Positions 20,986-31,933 of a DNA stretch of 64,000 bases are shown one piece after another. The notes beneath the pieces were generated by a model. That model saw only the letters and a list, made by a program, of their open reading frames with translations, was not told where the DNA came from and made no database searches. Within the stretch, counting starts at the first letter, position 1. The number at the start of each line of letters is the position of its first letter. Where the stretch lies: the NCBI RefSeq assembly GCF_033807715.1, contig NC_084590.1, forward strand, positions 4,718,593 to 4,782,592. Reading direction: 5' to 3'. A program made the position numbers and the translations under genes. Source of the DNA: Cololabis saira. Taxonomy: Eukaryota; Chordata; Actinopteri; Beloniformes; Belonidae.

Positions 20986-21250
20986 TCTTGACTTCCCTTG
21001 TTCCCATCTGCCCTCATTGTTTGCACTTGTGTCTCGTCAAACCGATCTTGTCTTGTCTTGTCTTTCCCTTGCTCCCGGCCGATCCGTACTGTTCTCCCCG
21101 CCATGTGTCATGCCAGGTTTTTTTTACATTTTTGTCATGCTGAGGCTCATGTCTTTTGTATCCTGCTCAGCAGCGTTTTTGTGTTTAAAATAAATCACTT
21201 TCTTGGAACTCCTGCCTCCTCGCCTACTGATCCCCACACTACATTACAGT
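20986..21250 (+). mobile_element. LTR fragment, reverse relative of the 42.9 kb LTR
   Basis: Reads CCATCTGCCCTCATTGTTTG, CTTGTGTCTCGTCA, GTCTTGTCTTTCCCTTGCTC and CTCAGCAGCGTTTTTGTGTT with AATAAA near 21189, the complement of the LTR blocks at 42.9-44.4 kb. It is partial and diverged. Confidence 0.55.
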
Positions 21251-21639
21251 TCGATTTTTGAACAACTAAAGAAAGTTGAATGAACTCAGCTGGAACCACA
21301 TCCTTTCACTTCACGATCAAACGACCCTCCCCTGGCCTGCCTTCCCTGCTGTCTCTGTTGACAGTCCTGGTTTGACTGAAAATCGAGATTGTGGGAGAGA
21401 TCACTGTTTACCCTTCTGAAGATGTTGTGGGACTAACTAAACTAAACAATGGCAAAAGGATGTTCCCACCTGAAGTCCCTTGAGACATGTCCAGGTATAG
21501 AGTCAAGTTGTGCCAAGGCCTTTAGTGAGTGCCAATCCTTCTTTGGAGTATAGGTTTAATATGTTTATTGCAATTTCTTTTTCTTTTTCTTTCTGATTTT
21601 GTGGTTTTGTAATCTAGTTCTTATTTATCTTAAAAATCT
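21251..21639. other. Unassigned sequence
   Basis: No recognised element or exon. Confidence 0.4.
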
Positions 21640-21990
21640 ATTTCTTGGTTTCTCTAGTTTCACTTTGACTTTCTTATTCCCATTGAACCTGATCTTTTGC
21701 ACCTGTGTCTCGTCAAACCCCGAGATTGTCTGTATATAGCCTACTGCCTTGTCTCTCCCGTCTTTCTTTTTTGTCTGTCTGTGTTCCTTCTGGTTTCTTG
21801 TCATCCCATTTGTCACCATCCTGATTTTTTCCTCAGATGTTCTCTTGGCTCTCCTTTGTTTTCAAATGGATGTTTGTTATTTTTTGATTCCAGCCCTGGC
21901 TGTAATATCTCTTTGGGTTAAAAATACTTTTTATTTGCAACTCCTGGCCCCTCAAGATCTTATGCATTTGGGTCCTCTCCACACCTAAAC
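21640..21990 (+). mobile_element. Second LTR-like fragment
   Basis: CACCTGTGTCTCGTCAAACC followed by a T/C-rich run and GGATGTTTGTTATTTTTTGA echoes the order of the fragment at 20986-21250 but with much divergence. Ends not found. Confidence 0.4.
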
Positions 21991-22088
21991 CAACCAAGGT
22001 CAAGAAACAAAAGAACAGTGCTCACTGCTGTTGGGGAGAGGACTATAGGTTTTCTAGTATATAGTTTACTTAGCCCCTAAATCTTTCT

Positions 22089-22704
22089 TGTAAGTGCCTT
22101 TGCAAAGTATTTTATTTTCATGTGTTAAAGGGATAAACAATTTATTGATGTAAAGTTAAAATTTAAGTTAATAATATAGTAAATTGATGTTATTTGTTAT
22201 GATTGGGAACGATTGGGCGCACCTGTCTGTTCTCAGTGACGCTGCAACGTGCTGCTCTCTCTCTTTTGCTCGACCACTCGCTCACTGCGCTGCACGTGGC
22301 CTGTTGGTCGGCTTTGGTTTGCGCACGAGCGACGCACGAGGGACGCAACGGAGCGGATGTCTCTCACAGGACTTCGCTATGAGCATAACTCCGAACTTCC
22401 GAAGCTGAGGCAGATGTTAATAAACCTCTGAAGCTGAAGCAGATGTCAAGAAACTTTATAAAGACTCTTAAAAAAACCTCTCTTCAGGATAAGCGGCCAA
22501 CGAGGTATTTTGTTACATGTGGATACAGTGTTTGTTTTTTGTACATGTATGCTAAGCTTTGTTTTCTTTCATGCTGTACAATTGTTATTTATTTAGTTCT
22601 CACGGCGTGATGAGGGATGAGGAGGAGGTGGATGCAGAAGCCCCAGCAATAAACGCCTGTTTATAAAGAACGACCTGTGTCTGTATTGCCTGAAGAGAGC
22701 TACA
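22089..22704 (+). repeat. 5' LTR of the BEL/Pao element
   Basis: 616 bp, TG...CA. It matches the outer parts of the 3' LTR throughout. GATGCAGAAGCCCCAGCAAT then AATAAACGCCTGTTTATAAA near its end includes a polyadenylation-like AATAAA. The sequence just after it (GTGAGAACTCGACTGCTC) should hold the primer-binding site, but I cannot assign a tRNA. Confidence 0.92.
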
Positions 22705-22770
22705 GTGAGAACTCGACTGCTCAACCAACCTGATCTCACAAAATTCCGTGAAATGCCCACGACCTCTCAC

Positions 22771-23265
22771 CAGTGGTTAATTTGTGCCGGATCCTGCCGG
22801 AACAAGATCCGGCACCTCTCGATTTTAGCCTCCCTGCGTTCCGGGACTTATTTGGGCAGATCCGGCACCTCTCGTATATATATAAAACAATAATAATATA
22901 AAAAAGTTTTTTTTTAATGTATAAAAAATAATAATATGCATAAATTCATTTACAGAACAAATCCCAAGAATTTCATGTTGTTTATAAAGATTTAACGTCA
23001 TTTGAAAGAGTCGGAGATTTGTTGATGCAATGAAAAGATGGGCCAGCAAACCACGCCCCCGACCAAAAAAACTTTGGAAATTTGCTGGATCTGGGGAGCA
23101 AGCAGCGAGCAACGCAAACATGTCAAAAAGACAGCTGAATTTACTGTCTTTTTTCAAAAAGAAGGAAGAGTTGCATGATTCTTCAAAACGAATCAGAAAA
23201 GCAACAAGCAGCGATGAGGGCAGGTACCCCCTCGATGTTCCGGGACCTCTTCATGGACTATTTTC
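22771..23265 (+). mobile_element. hAT-like fragment in the left arm
   Basis: This sequence is absent from the paired right arm, so it arrived later. It starts CAGTGGTTAATTTGTGCCGG. A frame from about 23120 encodes MSKRQLNLLSFFKKKEELHD, like the N-terminus of hAT transposases of the ZBED/ZMYM6-like group, then ends. TCACC occurs on both sides, possibly part of a decayed 8-bp duplication. A short palindromic pair GATCCGGCACCTCTCG lies inside. Confidence 0.55.
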
Positions 23266-24019
23266 ACCACTATTTTCCGTGGTATATACACGGAAAATGG
23301 TATAATTCTGTGTGAGCACCACGGATATTGTACCATGCAAAGTCAATGGGATCCGTTGTCGTGATATATACACGGATTATGACATTATTATTATTTATAT
23401 ATTATTCTTTATTATAGTGGCTAAATTATGAGTTTTTGTCGCGCAAGGTACTGTTTGTTACTGTCAGTTTGTAAAAGCATGTTTTTAATGCTGTTTTAGC
23501 AGTGTTTTATTGAGGTTTTAATGGGAGCACCACGGATATAGTACTATGCGAAGTCAATGGGATCCATGACCCGATTTGACTGCTGTCATACCATTGAATG
23601 AAGGACAAAACGATAACAATCATCCCATAGATATGGGCCAGTAGGGCCCTACTCTACCTACTAGTAGGCGCAGGAGGCTGTTATCGCCCCTTTCTATGAC
23701 TAACCCCATGTTATTAATGCTTGCTATGGAGCTCACACCTCATTATCGCCTCTTTCTATGGCTAACCCCATGTTATTAATGCTCAGTAGGCACAGAAGTT
23801 TTGTTATGAAGCTCACACCTCACCTCCCTTTTTTATGTATTTAGCTAGAATTTTAAAACTTGAACAATAGAATTCAACGTAAAATGCCGGATCTTGTCCA
23901 TTAAAAACAATACTTTTTGTTGTTTAGTTCTCCTTCGATTATGACATGTTATTAATGCTCAGTAGGCACAGGAGGTTTGTTATGTATTGTTATAGGTTTG
24001 CCTATGAGGCCTATTTAGT

Positions 24020-24611
24020 TAGACCCTCCAGAAAAACGTGGGCAAAAATCCTTGATTCTGCGGGCTAAAATCATTGATTCTGCGGGCTAAAATCATTGAT
24101 TATGCGATTAAATGTGCGGGTTTTGAGGTCGTAGGAGAAAAAAAAAGGAGAGCGCAGGTGGAGAGGAGAGGGGCGGTGGCGGCCCGGGGGCCGGCCGTTT
24201 CTCTTCCTCCAGCCCGCGGCTCAGTGCTCGGGTGATTGCCGGGCGCACCGGCACGACGAGGGGGACGAGCCGGAGCTCCGTCACCCCACGCGTCCGCCGC
24301 CAAGATCCCCCAAGTGGATGGGAGCGTGCGTCCGCCTCCGCCGGCCTTCGCAGGCGCAGTGGTGGGCGGTCAGCGCGGATCCAGAGTCCCCCGGCAGCCG
24401 CGGAGACGGCACTCCTTTTTCCTCTCACCCCCGCGGGTGAGAGCTGCTGTTTTTGGGTGGTGGCGGTTTCTGCGAGGGGTGCGGAGGTCCCCGGGCGGAC
24501 CCGACATTGCACCAGACATTGAAATCCACGGAAGGTCTGTAAATCCACGGACAGCCGTGAAATCCGCGAAAAATTCTGCGATCACGGAATCGCGGATTCC
24601 TGGAGGGTCTA
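24020..24611. mobile_element. Element with TAGACCCTCCAG ends and 6-bp duplication
   Basis: Perfect 12-bp inverted ends TAGACCCTCCAG / CTGGAGGGTCTA bound 592 bp and TTTAGT flanks it on both sides (24014-24019, 24612-24617). The right arm of the surrounding fold-back gives the empty site. The inside is GC-rich (24110-24520), with chance open frames on both strands and GCGGGCTAAAATCATTGATT repeats at the left. Superfamily not assigned. Confidence 0.7.
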
Positions 24612-25873
24612 TTTAGTGTCTATTTTTGCACATTTCACTAACGCTTTGAGCTAGGAGGCTGAAATTCTAGACTCTGTATCAGGAGGTGACTCTCATCCAC
24701 TGTGCCGAGTTTCAGATCTGTGTGACCTTCACAAGTGTCAAAGGTCACCGCGTGTGTTGCTTTTCGGGCCTGCAAAGCCTATTTCGTGTCTAATTTTGCA
24801 CAGTTCACTAACGCTTTGAGCTAGGAAGCTGAAATTCTAGACTCTGTATCAGGAGGTGACTCTCATCCACTGTGCCGAGATCCAGACCCGTGTGACCTTC
24901 GGAAGTGCCAAAGGTCATCGTGTGTGGTGCTTTTTTCGGGCCTTATTTGTGTGTTTTTTGAATAATTCACTAACGCTTTGAGCTGGGAGGCTGATTTTTG
25001 ACTATGTTGCAATGCAGAAGGCCCTTTGCTAGGATCTTTTGGTCCCGTGGCTGTACGACTTCCACAGAGCTAGTTGGCGTTGCAAAGGGTTAACAGAGTT
25101 GAGACTTGGCAAGCCCAATCTAGGCCCCATATGGAGGCGACAGGTCAAGTTTTACTTGGTTTGGTCAAATGTTGTGGCAACGGCGTCCGTTCGAATGTTG
25201 GAAAAGGTGAAGTTTCAAAGCCCCGCCCATCGAAAAGTACAGGTCCGATCTGCACCAAACTAATGTCTGTCTGTTCAGGGGATGCCCCCAAACAACATAT
25301 TAAAAAATCAGACTTCTATGCCTTCTGCAACAGTGTTTCCTCGAAAACGTCCTGGCTGGTTAGGAGGGTGTAGAAAGGTATAGGTCTGAGAGCCTCCTGA
25401 CTAATGGAATGGGCCCTATTTTGTGTCTTTTTTTGAATAGTTCACTAACGCTTTTAGCTAGGAGGCTGAATTTTTTATATGTTGTTTGGGGGTATGAAAA
25501 GCAACACACGCGGTGACCTTTGACACTTCCGAAGGTCACACAGATCTGAAACTTGGCACAGTGGATGAGAGCCACCTCCTAATACAGAGTCTAGAATTTC
25601 AGCCTCCTAGCTCAAAGCGTTAGTGAACTGTGTAAAAATAGACACGAAATAGGCCTCATAGGCAAAGCTATAACAATACATAACAAACCTCCTGTGCCTA
25701 CTGAGCATTAATAACATGTCATAATCGAAGGAGAACTAATTAAAACGGATGTCCTTAACATGAACCTATTGTATTATTGAATTATCAAGGACACTTCCGT
25801 GTTTTTGTTAAAGATATTAAAAGAAAACCATAACACAATGAGGAAAATACTGTGGCGAACAAGTCGTGCCCAG

Positions 25874-25937
25874 AGCATGTCTCGAACCACAGTCTCCCAG
25901 ACCACAGTCAACTGCACTAACCAGTTGGCCAAATGCT
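25874..25937 (-). other. tRNA-like Pol III module
   Basis: On the minus strand, AGCAT at the start can pair with ATGCT at the end. Between them lie an A-box-like TGGCCAACTGGTTAGTGC and a B-box-like GGTTCGAGACA. The T-arm stem does not pair well and no anticodon arm can be drawn with confidence, so it is at most a decayed tRNA or tRNA-derived SINE head carried in the right arm of the fold-back. The matching part of the left arm lacks it. Confidence 0.35.
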
Positions 25938-26615
25938 GATGTGTTGCCCAGGCGGGCAAGGCCTTATCTTATCTGTGGTTGGTACACTATGTTCCAAAAA
26001 GTATTGTTTTTAATGGACAAGATCCTGCATTTTAGGTTGAATTCTATTGTTCAGGTTTTAAAATTCTAGCTAAATCCATAAAAAAGTGTGAGCTTCATAA
26101 CAAAACTTCTGTGCCTACTGAGCATTAATAACATGGGGTTAGCCATAGAAAGGGCCGATAACAGCCTCCTGCGCCTACTAGTAGGTAGAGTAGGGCCCTA
26201 CTGGCCCATATCTATGGGATGATTGTTATCGTTTTGTCCTTCATTCAATGGTATGACAGCAGTCAAATCGGGTTACGGATCCCATTGACTTCGCATAGTA
26301 CTATATCCGTGGTGCTCCCATTAAAACCTCAATAAAACACTCCCAAAACAGAGTTAAAAACATGCTTTTACAAACTGACAGTAACAAACAGTACCTTGCG
26401 CGACAAAAACTCATAATTAAACCACTATAACAAAGAATAATATATAAATAATAATAATGTCATAATCCGTGTATATATCACGACAACGGATCCCATTGAC
26501 TTTGCATTGTACAATATCCGTGGTGCTCACACGGATTTATACCATTTTCCGTGTATATACCACGGAAAATAGTGGTGAGAGGTCGTGGGCATTTCATGGA
26601 TCTTTGTGAGATCAG

Positions 26616-28401
26616 GGTGTACTGTGCAGTGGAACAGACACACGTCGGTCATCAGATGGCGAGCCACAACCAGGATACAGCTCTTCATTGACTGGGACGT
26701 TGCATCGGAGCCTACCTGGACGGTTTAATTCAATATACCGTTGGATGGTTTCTTCAGTCATCATTCACCACACGGTTTGAGCCACTTCACCACTGTGGTA
26801 GGATACAGCGCACCGTTTACTCACCCAGAGTTGGATTATTGCCTTGAACTGAACTGCGTTATTTTACTCTCAATTCAATTGAACATTGATCAAACCAAAT
26901 CAAGCCACACACATCCTGAACTGAACATTCTTTATTTTTTACCTTCACTGAAGCTGAACACAGAACATAAGGGAAACGAGTATATTGTAAAATGTGATAC
27001 AATTTCATTGTTGACAAGTTTTGCACTACTATTTTGACAGCTAATTCATTGTTTTTGTTTTTGATATTTTATTTATTACCTTTTTTTGTAAAGGTTGAAT
27101 TTAAAGGTAATTTAAGTTTTAAAAGGGGAGTTTAAAGGTACTTACCTGACGTCATTTAAGTTTTAAAAAGGGAGTTTAAAGGTACTTACCTGACTTTTTT
27201 TTTTTGATTGATACTTACCTACTTATAGGACATATTTGGGATATTTGATACACAATTTTGAAGGTTATTCACCTGTTAAAGGGAATTGTATTTCTTTTTG
27301 GTTTTTATATAAGTGTATCTATCCGGACATCTGGAAAAAAGGGTTAAAGGTTACCTACCTGTCACCTGTGAAAAGAAAAGTTAAAGGCTACATACCTGTC
27401 ACCTGGAAAAAAAGGGTTAACTCAAAAGGATAAAATAGTTAAAAAATTAAATAGGATTTAATAGGTCTTACCTGTTAAAATAGGCTATTAAATTAAAATA
27501 ATTAAATAGTACTTACCTGTTAAACTTAGCTAGAAGAATAGAACACAGACCGGTCATTAAATAGGAAATAATATCAGTTTAAGGTGAAATGAACATTTAG
27601 TTTATTAAACCTAAACTAAACCTAAAAGCCTACTCTAAATTAGATAAGGGTCCAATTAAGGGTTGGATAATGAACATTTAGTTTATTAAACCTAAACTAA
27701 ACCTAAAAGCCTACTCTAAATTAGATAAGGGTCCAATTAAGGGTTGGATAATTTATCATTTACCACCTACCTCTACCATTCTGTGTATAGTTGTATGCAT
27801 ACCAATTTTCTGCTTTTTCTCCATTCATTACACCTCTAGCTGGTGTTGGTAAATCTCTAGGTAGTGTAAACTCTAGTGTGTTAGAGTCAGTAGTCATAGT
27901 TGCAGCTATAGAACAAAACTATAATAGTTAGTCTCAAATATAGCTTCGCGGTAGATATGCTGCTATAGGCTTATGCTGCAGGGGGGCAACGACATGATCC
28001 GCTGGGCGGTGCCTCTCACCCTTCTTCTCCTCTCCTTTTACCTGCCTCTCTTCTCCATTACCATTTTTATTTATTATAAATATCTCATAGCTATCATTTT
28101 TGTCCATCGTTCCTGTAGTTTCTTGTGCCGGCCCCCCTTTTTTCTCTTTTGTGCATGTTTGCAGGCTGGAGCCTCGGGAGCTGCGTTCTGGCCTGTGTCC
28201 CCCCCCCCATCCCCGGTCATCCCGTTGCTGCTTCCACCTGCCTACGTGGATGTCTGCTGTTGCTGCTTCCGCCTGCCTGCACCCCCCACCCCCCCTCTGG
28301 TCATCCCGCTGCTGCTTCCACATGACTGTTGTGTGCTGCTGACGCCCCCCCAGCTCTCTCTCCGAATCTAGAAGCGTCCTGCTAGCCCAGTAGCGACACT
28401 A
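26616..28401 (+). other. BEL/Pao leader and untranslated region
   Basis: Sequence between the fold-back and gag. It holds a tandem of about 44 bp (AGTTTAAAGGTACTTACCTG at 27129 and 27173), further ACTTACCTG-type motifs up to about 27520, an exact-looking 81-bp tandem duplication (27591-27671 and 27672-27752), and C-rich repeats around 28200-28330. No convincing open frame with a domain is present. A long leader is normal for BEL elements, but part of this may be extra insertions. Confidence 0.5.
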
Positions 28402-29829
28402 GTGCTACAAACAGGTGAAGCTGAAGAACCTTGGCCTGATGTTGGATCGATCCTAGACTCAACAAGTTCTTTATCAAGACCACCAGTGCTTCATCGATCA
28501 AAATGTTGTTCTATCCATTCAAGTATCCACTCAGTCAAAAGAAGTGAGGCTGTGGCTGAAGCTGCCGCATCCCAGGAAGTCTTGGCAGTGTTGGACGAAC
28601 AAGAAAGAGAAGAAGTAGAAATTCAAAGGCTTGAAACTGAGAACCTAGCTAGACAACAAGCAATATAAGAAAAATGTAGAAAGCTTAACCGTCTAGAAGA
28701 AATTAAGAAGCTGAACGCTGCTCAAGCTCGAGTAAAGGTCTATGACCAAGCTGAAGGAAACTCTGAAGTGATTGATTTGTTGCATGATTTTAAACCAACA
28801 GGAGAGACTCAAGTTCTCAACGCCTTAAGTCCATCATTCATTCCTCAACCTCAGCCAGCTACAAGCTATGATCCTAGTTCCCAAAGTCTGCAACTCGCAC
28901 CTCAAGCTCCACCAACTTCAGCACCCATGCCAAGTGCAGAACAGCTTTGATTTGGTCAACGTGCTAGCAGAAGCCATAAGTGCCAATCGTCTACCAACAC
29001 CAGAGCCTGCCTTGTTCACGTGAGATCCTTTGAAATTCAAAGACTGGCGACTATCCTTTGACACATTAAGCGACAGGAAAAACATTCCAAAGAATGAAAA
29101 ACTGTATTACCTAAGAAAGTACTTAGGCGACGCAGCAAAGAAAGCTGTTGAAGGATTTTTCCTGCTAGGCACCGAAGCAGCATATGACTCAGCCTGGCAG
29201 CTGTTGGAAAAACGTTTTGGAGACCCATTCATAATTGGGAAGGCCTTTAGAGACAAGCTGCATGGATGGCCAAAGATAAGCTCTAGAGAATGTTGCGAGC
29301 TAAGAGAATTTGCAGACTTTTTAAAGAGCTGTGAGGCTGCAATGCCCCACATTAAGACATTGGAAGTTCTCAATGACTGCAATGAGAGTCAAAAAATTCT
29401 AGACAAAAGAATGCTCAGTATCCACCATTCAAAGTGCTTGCAGACTTCCTATCAAAGGAAATCAAAGGAATCTTGCTTGCGATCCCATAACCTCCATACA
29501 AGCGCTCAAGAGTGTGGAAAATGAGAAATCAAAGCATCCACGAAGCCAGACCATTCAAGCAAAGACATTGTCCACAAACACAACACAAAGTGACATCCCA
29601 TCATGCATCTTTTGCAAAAGAGCAGGACACGTCCTCGCCAAGTGCAGGAAGTTTGGTGAAAAGACAGTTCAAGACAGTGTTAAGTTTGTGCAATTGCTTT
29701 GGATGTTTGAAGACCGGCCATCACTCAAGAAGATTTGATAATAAGAGCACATGTGAAAGGTGTCAAAGGAGACACCTGACATGTTTACATGATGACAAGT
29801 TCGAAGGTCAAAGGTCAACACCTCCAAAG
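28402..29829 (+). pseudogene. BEL/Pao gag (decayed)
   Basis: Gag packages the element RNA into cytoplasmic particles. The first part (28402-28668) encodes a charged helix likely to coil (EQEREEVEIQRLETENLARQ), followed by a stop. A proline-rich stretch runs to about 28947. The part from 29030 matches the BEL gag core (KFKDWRLSFDTLSD, then DAAKKAVEGFFLLG and LEKRFGDPFIIGKAFRDKL). A CCHC knuckle CIFCKRAGHVLAKC is read at about 29610, and a second one (CFGCLKTGHHSRRF, last Cys replaced) lies in another frame near 29700. At least three frame breaks or stops occur, so it cannot make full gag. Confidence 0.85.
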
Positions 29830-30878
29830 TGAGACAAATGAAAGGATAAAGAAGACGCTAAAGAAATAGCTGCTACAGCAACATACCAACACAGTCACAC
29901 AAGAAGACTCTAGCACGGAGACATCCTCAATCATTCCAGTCTGGGTCTCCTCCACAAGGCAGCCACATCAAAAAATCCTTGTCTATGCGCTCTTAGACAC
30001 AGAGAGCGATACAACATTTATCTTAGATGAAGTGGCTCAAGACCCCAACACAAACAAAGAGAATGTCAGTTTGCGGCTATCCACAATGTCTGCAAAGTCA
30101 ACAGTCATACCCTGTCAGAAGTTGACAAACCTAGAAGTGAGAGGATACAACTCAGAGAAAAGGATTCCATTACCATCAACTTTCACAAGAGAGTTCATTC
30201 CGGCAAACAGGTTGCACATTCCAACTAAAGAAACGGCTCTGAAATGGCCTCATCTGGAACAATTAGTTGACAAGATTCCACCACTACTGGATTGTGAAGT
30301 AGGTCTGCTGATTGGTTATAACTGTCAACAAGCCCTTATTCCAAAGGAAGTCCTGCAAGGTGAAGAAAAATTATCCCTATGCGCAGAGAACTGATCTTGG
30401 CTGGAGCATTGTCGGCTGCTCGAATCCAGCCAGCGCCTTCATTGACGCAATAGGAAGCAGTCACAGAATCATAGTACGACAAGTAACACCTGCCATGCAA
30501 CCATCAGCTGAACTTAAGAGAGAGGTACACTTTGTGTGTAGAACGGAAATCAGGGAACTCAGTCCATCAGACGCAATTAAGGCTCTTGAATCTGATTTCA
30601 CTGATCACATTGCAGATGATAACCCAGTTTCTCCAGAAGATCTTCTTTTCTTGTCCAAAAAAAAGGGGATAAGACAGAAAGAAGATGGCCACTATGAACT
30701 CCCACTTCCTTTCAAGACAGATGAACCTAATTTCCCAGACAATAAGGCATGTGCAGTTCACAGGCTCATCTCATTAGAGCGTCGACTTAGGAGAAATGAG
30801 CAGTATTGTAAAGACTATGTCAATATCATGAATGACATCATAAACGGAAGAGATGCTGAGAAAGGTTCCACAGCCTGA
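29830..30878 (+). pseudogene. BEL/Pao protease and linker (decayed)
   Basis: An aspartic protease signature LLDTESDTTF is read near 29990; it would process the polyprotein. Downstream, VGLLIGYNCQQALIPKEV and the LGWSIVGC block at about 30400 are typical of BEL/Pao between protease and RT. The two are in different frames that overlap around 30312-30394, marking a frameshift, and the second frame ends at 30878. Confidence 0.8.
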
Positions 30879-31676
30879 ACTTGATAACCAACCAGCATGG
30901 TATATTCCACACCACGGAGTTTACCATCCCCACAAGCCTGGGAAGATCTGTGTGGTTTTTGATTTTCGGCACGCTTCCAAGAAACCTCTCTAAATGATCA
31001 TCTCTTAACCGGACCAGATCTCACTAACACATTAGTTGGAGTGCTATGTCGATTCAGAAAGGGTCCAATAGCCATAATGTGTGATGTAGAAAGGATGTTC
31101 CACCAGTTTCATGTTGCAAAGGAACACCAAGACTACCTAAGGTTCCTCTGGTGGGACAAAGGTGATCTGAACTCCAATCCCTCGATCTACAGGATGAAGG
31201 TGCATCTGTTTGGGGCAGCTTCATCCCCCGGCTGCTCCAAATTTGGGCTCAAGCATCTAGCATCGCAGGGTCATGGAAGGTTCAGCAAAGTGTCCATCAA
31301 GTTTATCAACAGGAGTTTCTACGTTGATGATGGCTTGATAAGTGTAAAGATGCCTGCAGAAGCTATACATCTGGTGGAAGAGGCAAGAGCCTTGTGCAGA
31401 ACAGGAAAACTTTGGTTGCATAAGTTTGTGTCCAATGAGAAAGAAGTTAGCGCTGCAATACCAACTGAAGAGCGTGCACAAACCAAATATCTAGGCATGG
31501 CTCTAAGAGAACTTCACATCGAACGAGCACTTGGAGTTCAGTGGTGCGTTGAAGCAGATGAATTTCAATTCAGGGTCATAGTTAAAGAAAATCCACTGAC
31601 AAGAAGAGGGGTTCTCTCCACCGTCGCCTCAGTCTACGATCCGTTAGGGTTTGTGGCCCCCCTTCATACTACTTAA
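30879..31676 (+). pseudogene. BEL/Pao reverse transcriptase, interrupted
   Basis: The N-terminal RT blocks (WYIPHHGVYHP, ICVVFDF) are read at about 30897-30965, followed by stops. The main frame from 31041 gives CDVERMFHQFHVAKEHQDYL, the FLWW block and FYVDDGLIS with the catalytic YVDD. It ends at VYDPLGFVAPLHTT, where a LINE has landed. The RT makes cDNA in the particle; the copy is inactive because of the stops and the insertion. Confidence 0.9.
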
Positions 31677-31933
31677 CTTCCGGCGCCGGAGAGGATGGCA
31701 GCCGCGGTGATTTGGTGCGTGTTACTTTGTCTCTTTTTATTTAATAATGCAGCTTTCTGCTACGACTCCCGATGCTCTTTCGCCAGAGAAGAGCTGATGA
31801 ACATCAGAAGAACAACTCCAGCGGATTTATTTCCCACTTTTCTCCTTCCATCAGTTGAATTATTGGACATTCTAGTCAAAGGTGCGATCACCTTTGTTCA
31901 CGCGGTGAAGTGCAGGAGGAGAGGTAAACGGTC

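Larger units (their letters stand above)
22729..26615. mobile_element. 3.9 kb fold-back element inside the BEL leader
   Basis: Outer ends CCTGATCTCACAAA... (left) and the complement ...TTTGTGAGATCAGG (right) continue into long inverted arms. Both arms carry the complement pair around CCGTGGTATATACACGG, GGGATCC, GGCCCTACTCTACCTACTAG and ATTAATAACATG. The middle repeats TTCACTAACGCTTTGAGCTA in both orientations. The left arm alone holds two further insertions (22771-23265 and 24020-24611). No transposase of its own is visible, and the target duplication is unclear. Confidence 0.75.

Noticed and set aside
24108..24616. Overlapping GC-rich frames in both strands
   Set aside because: They sit in a transposable element bounded by TAGACCCTCCAG and have no recognisable domain; frames on both strands of GC-rich DNA are expected by chance.
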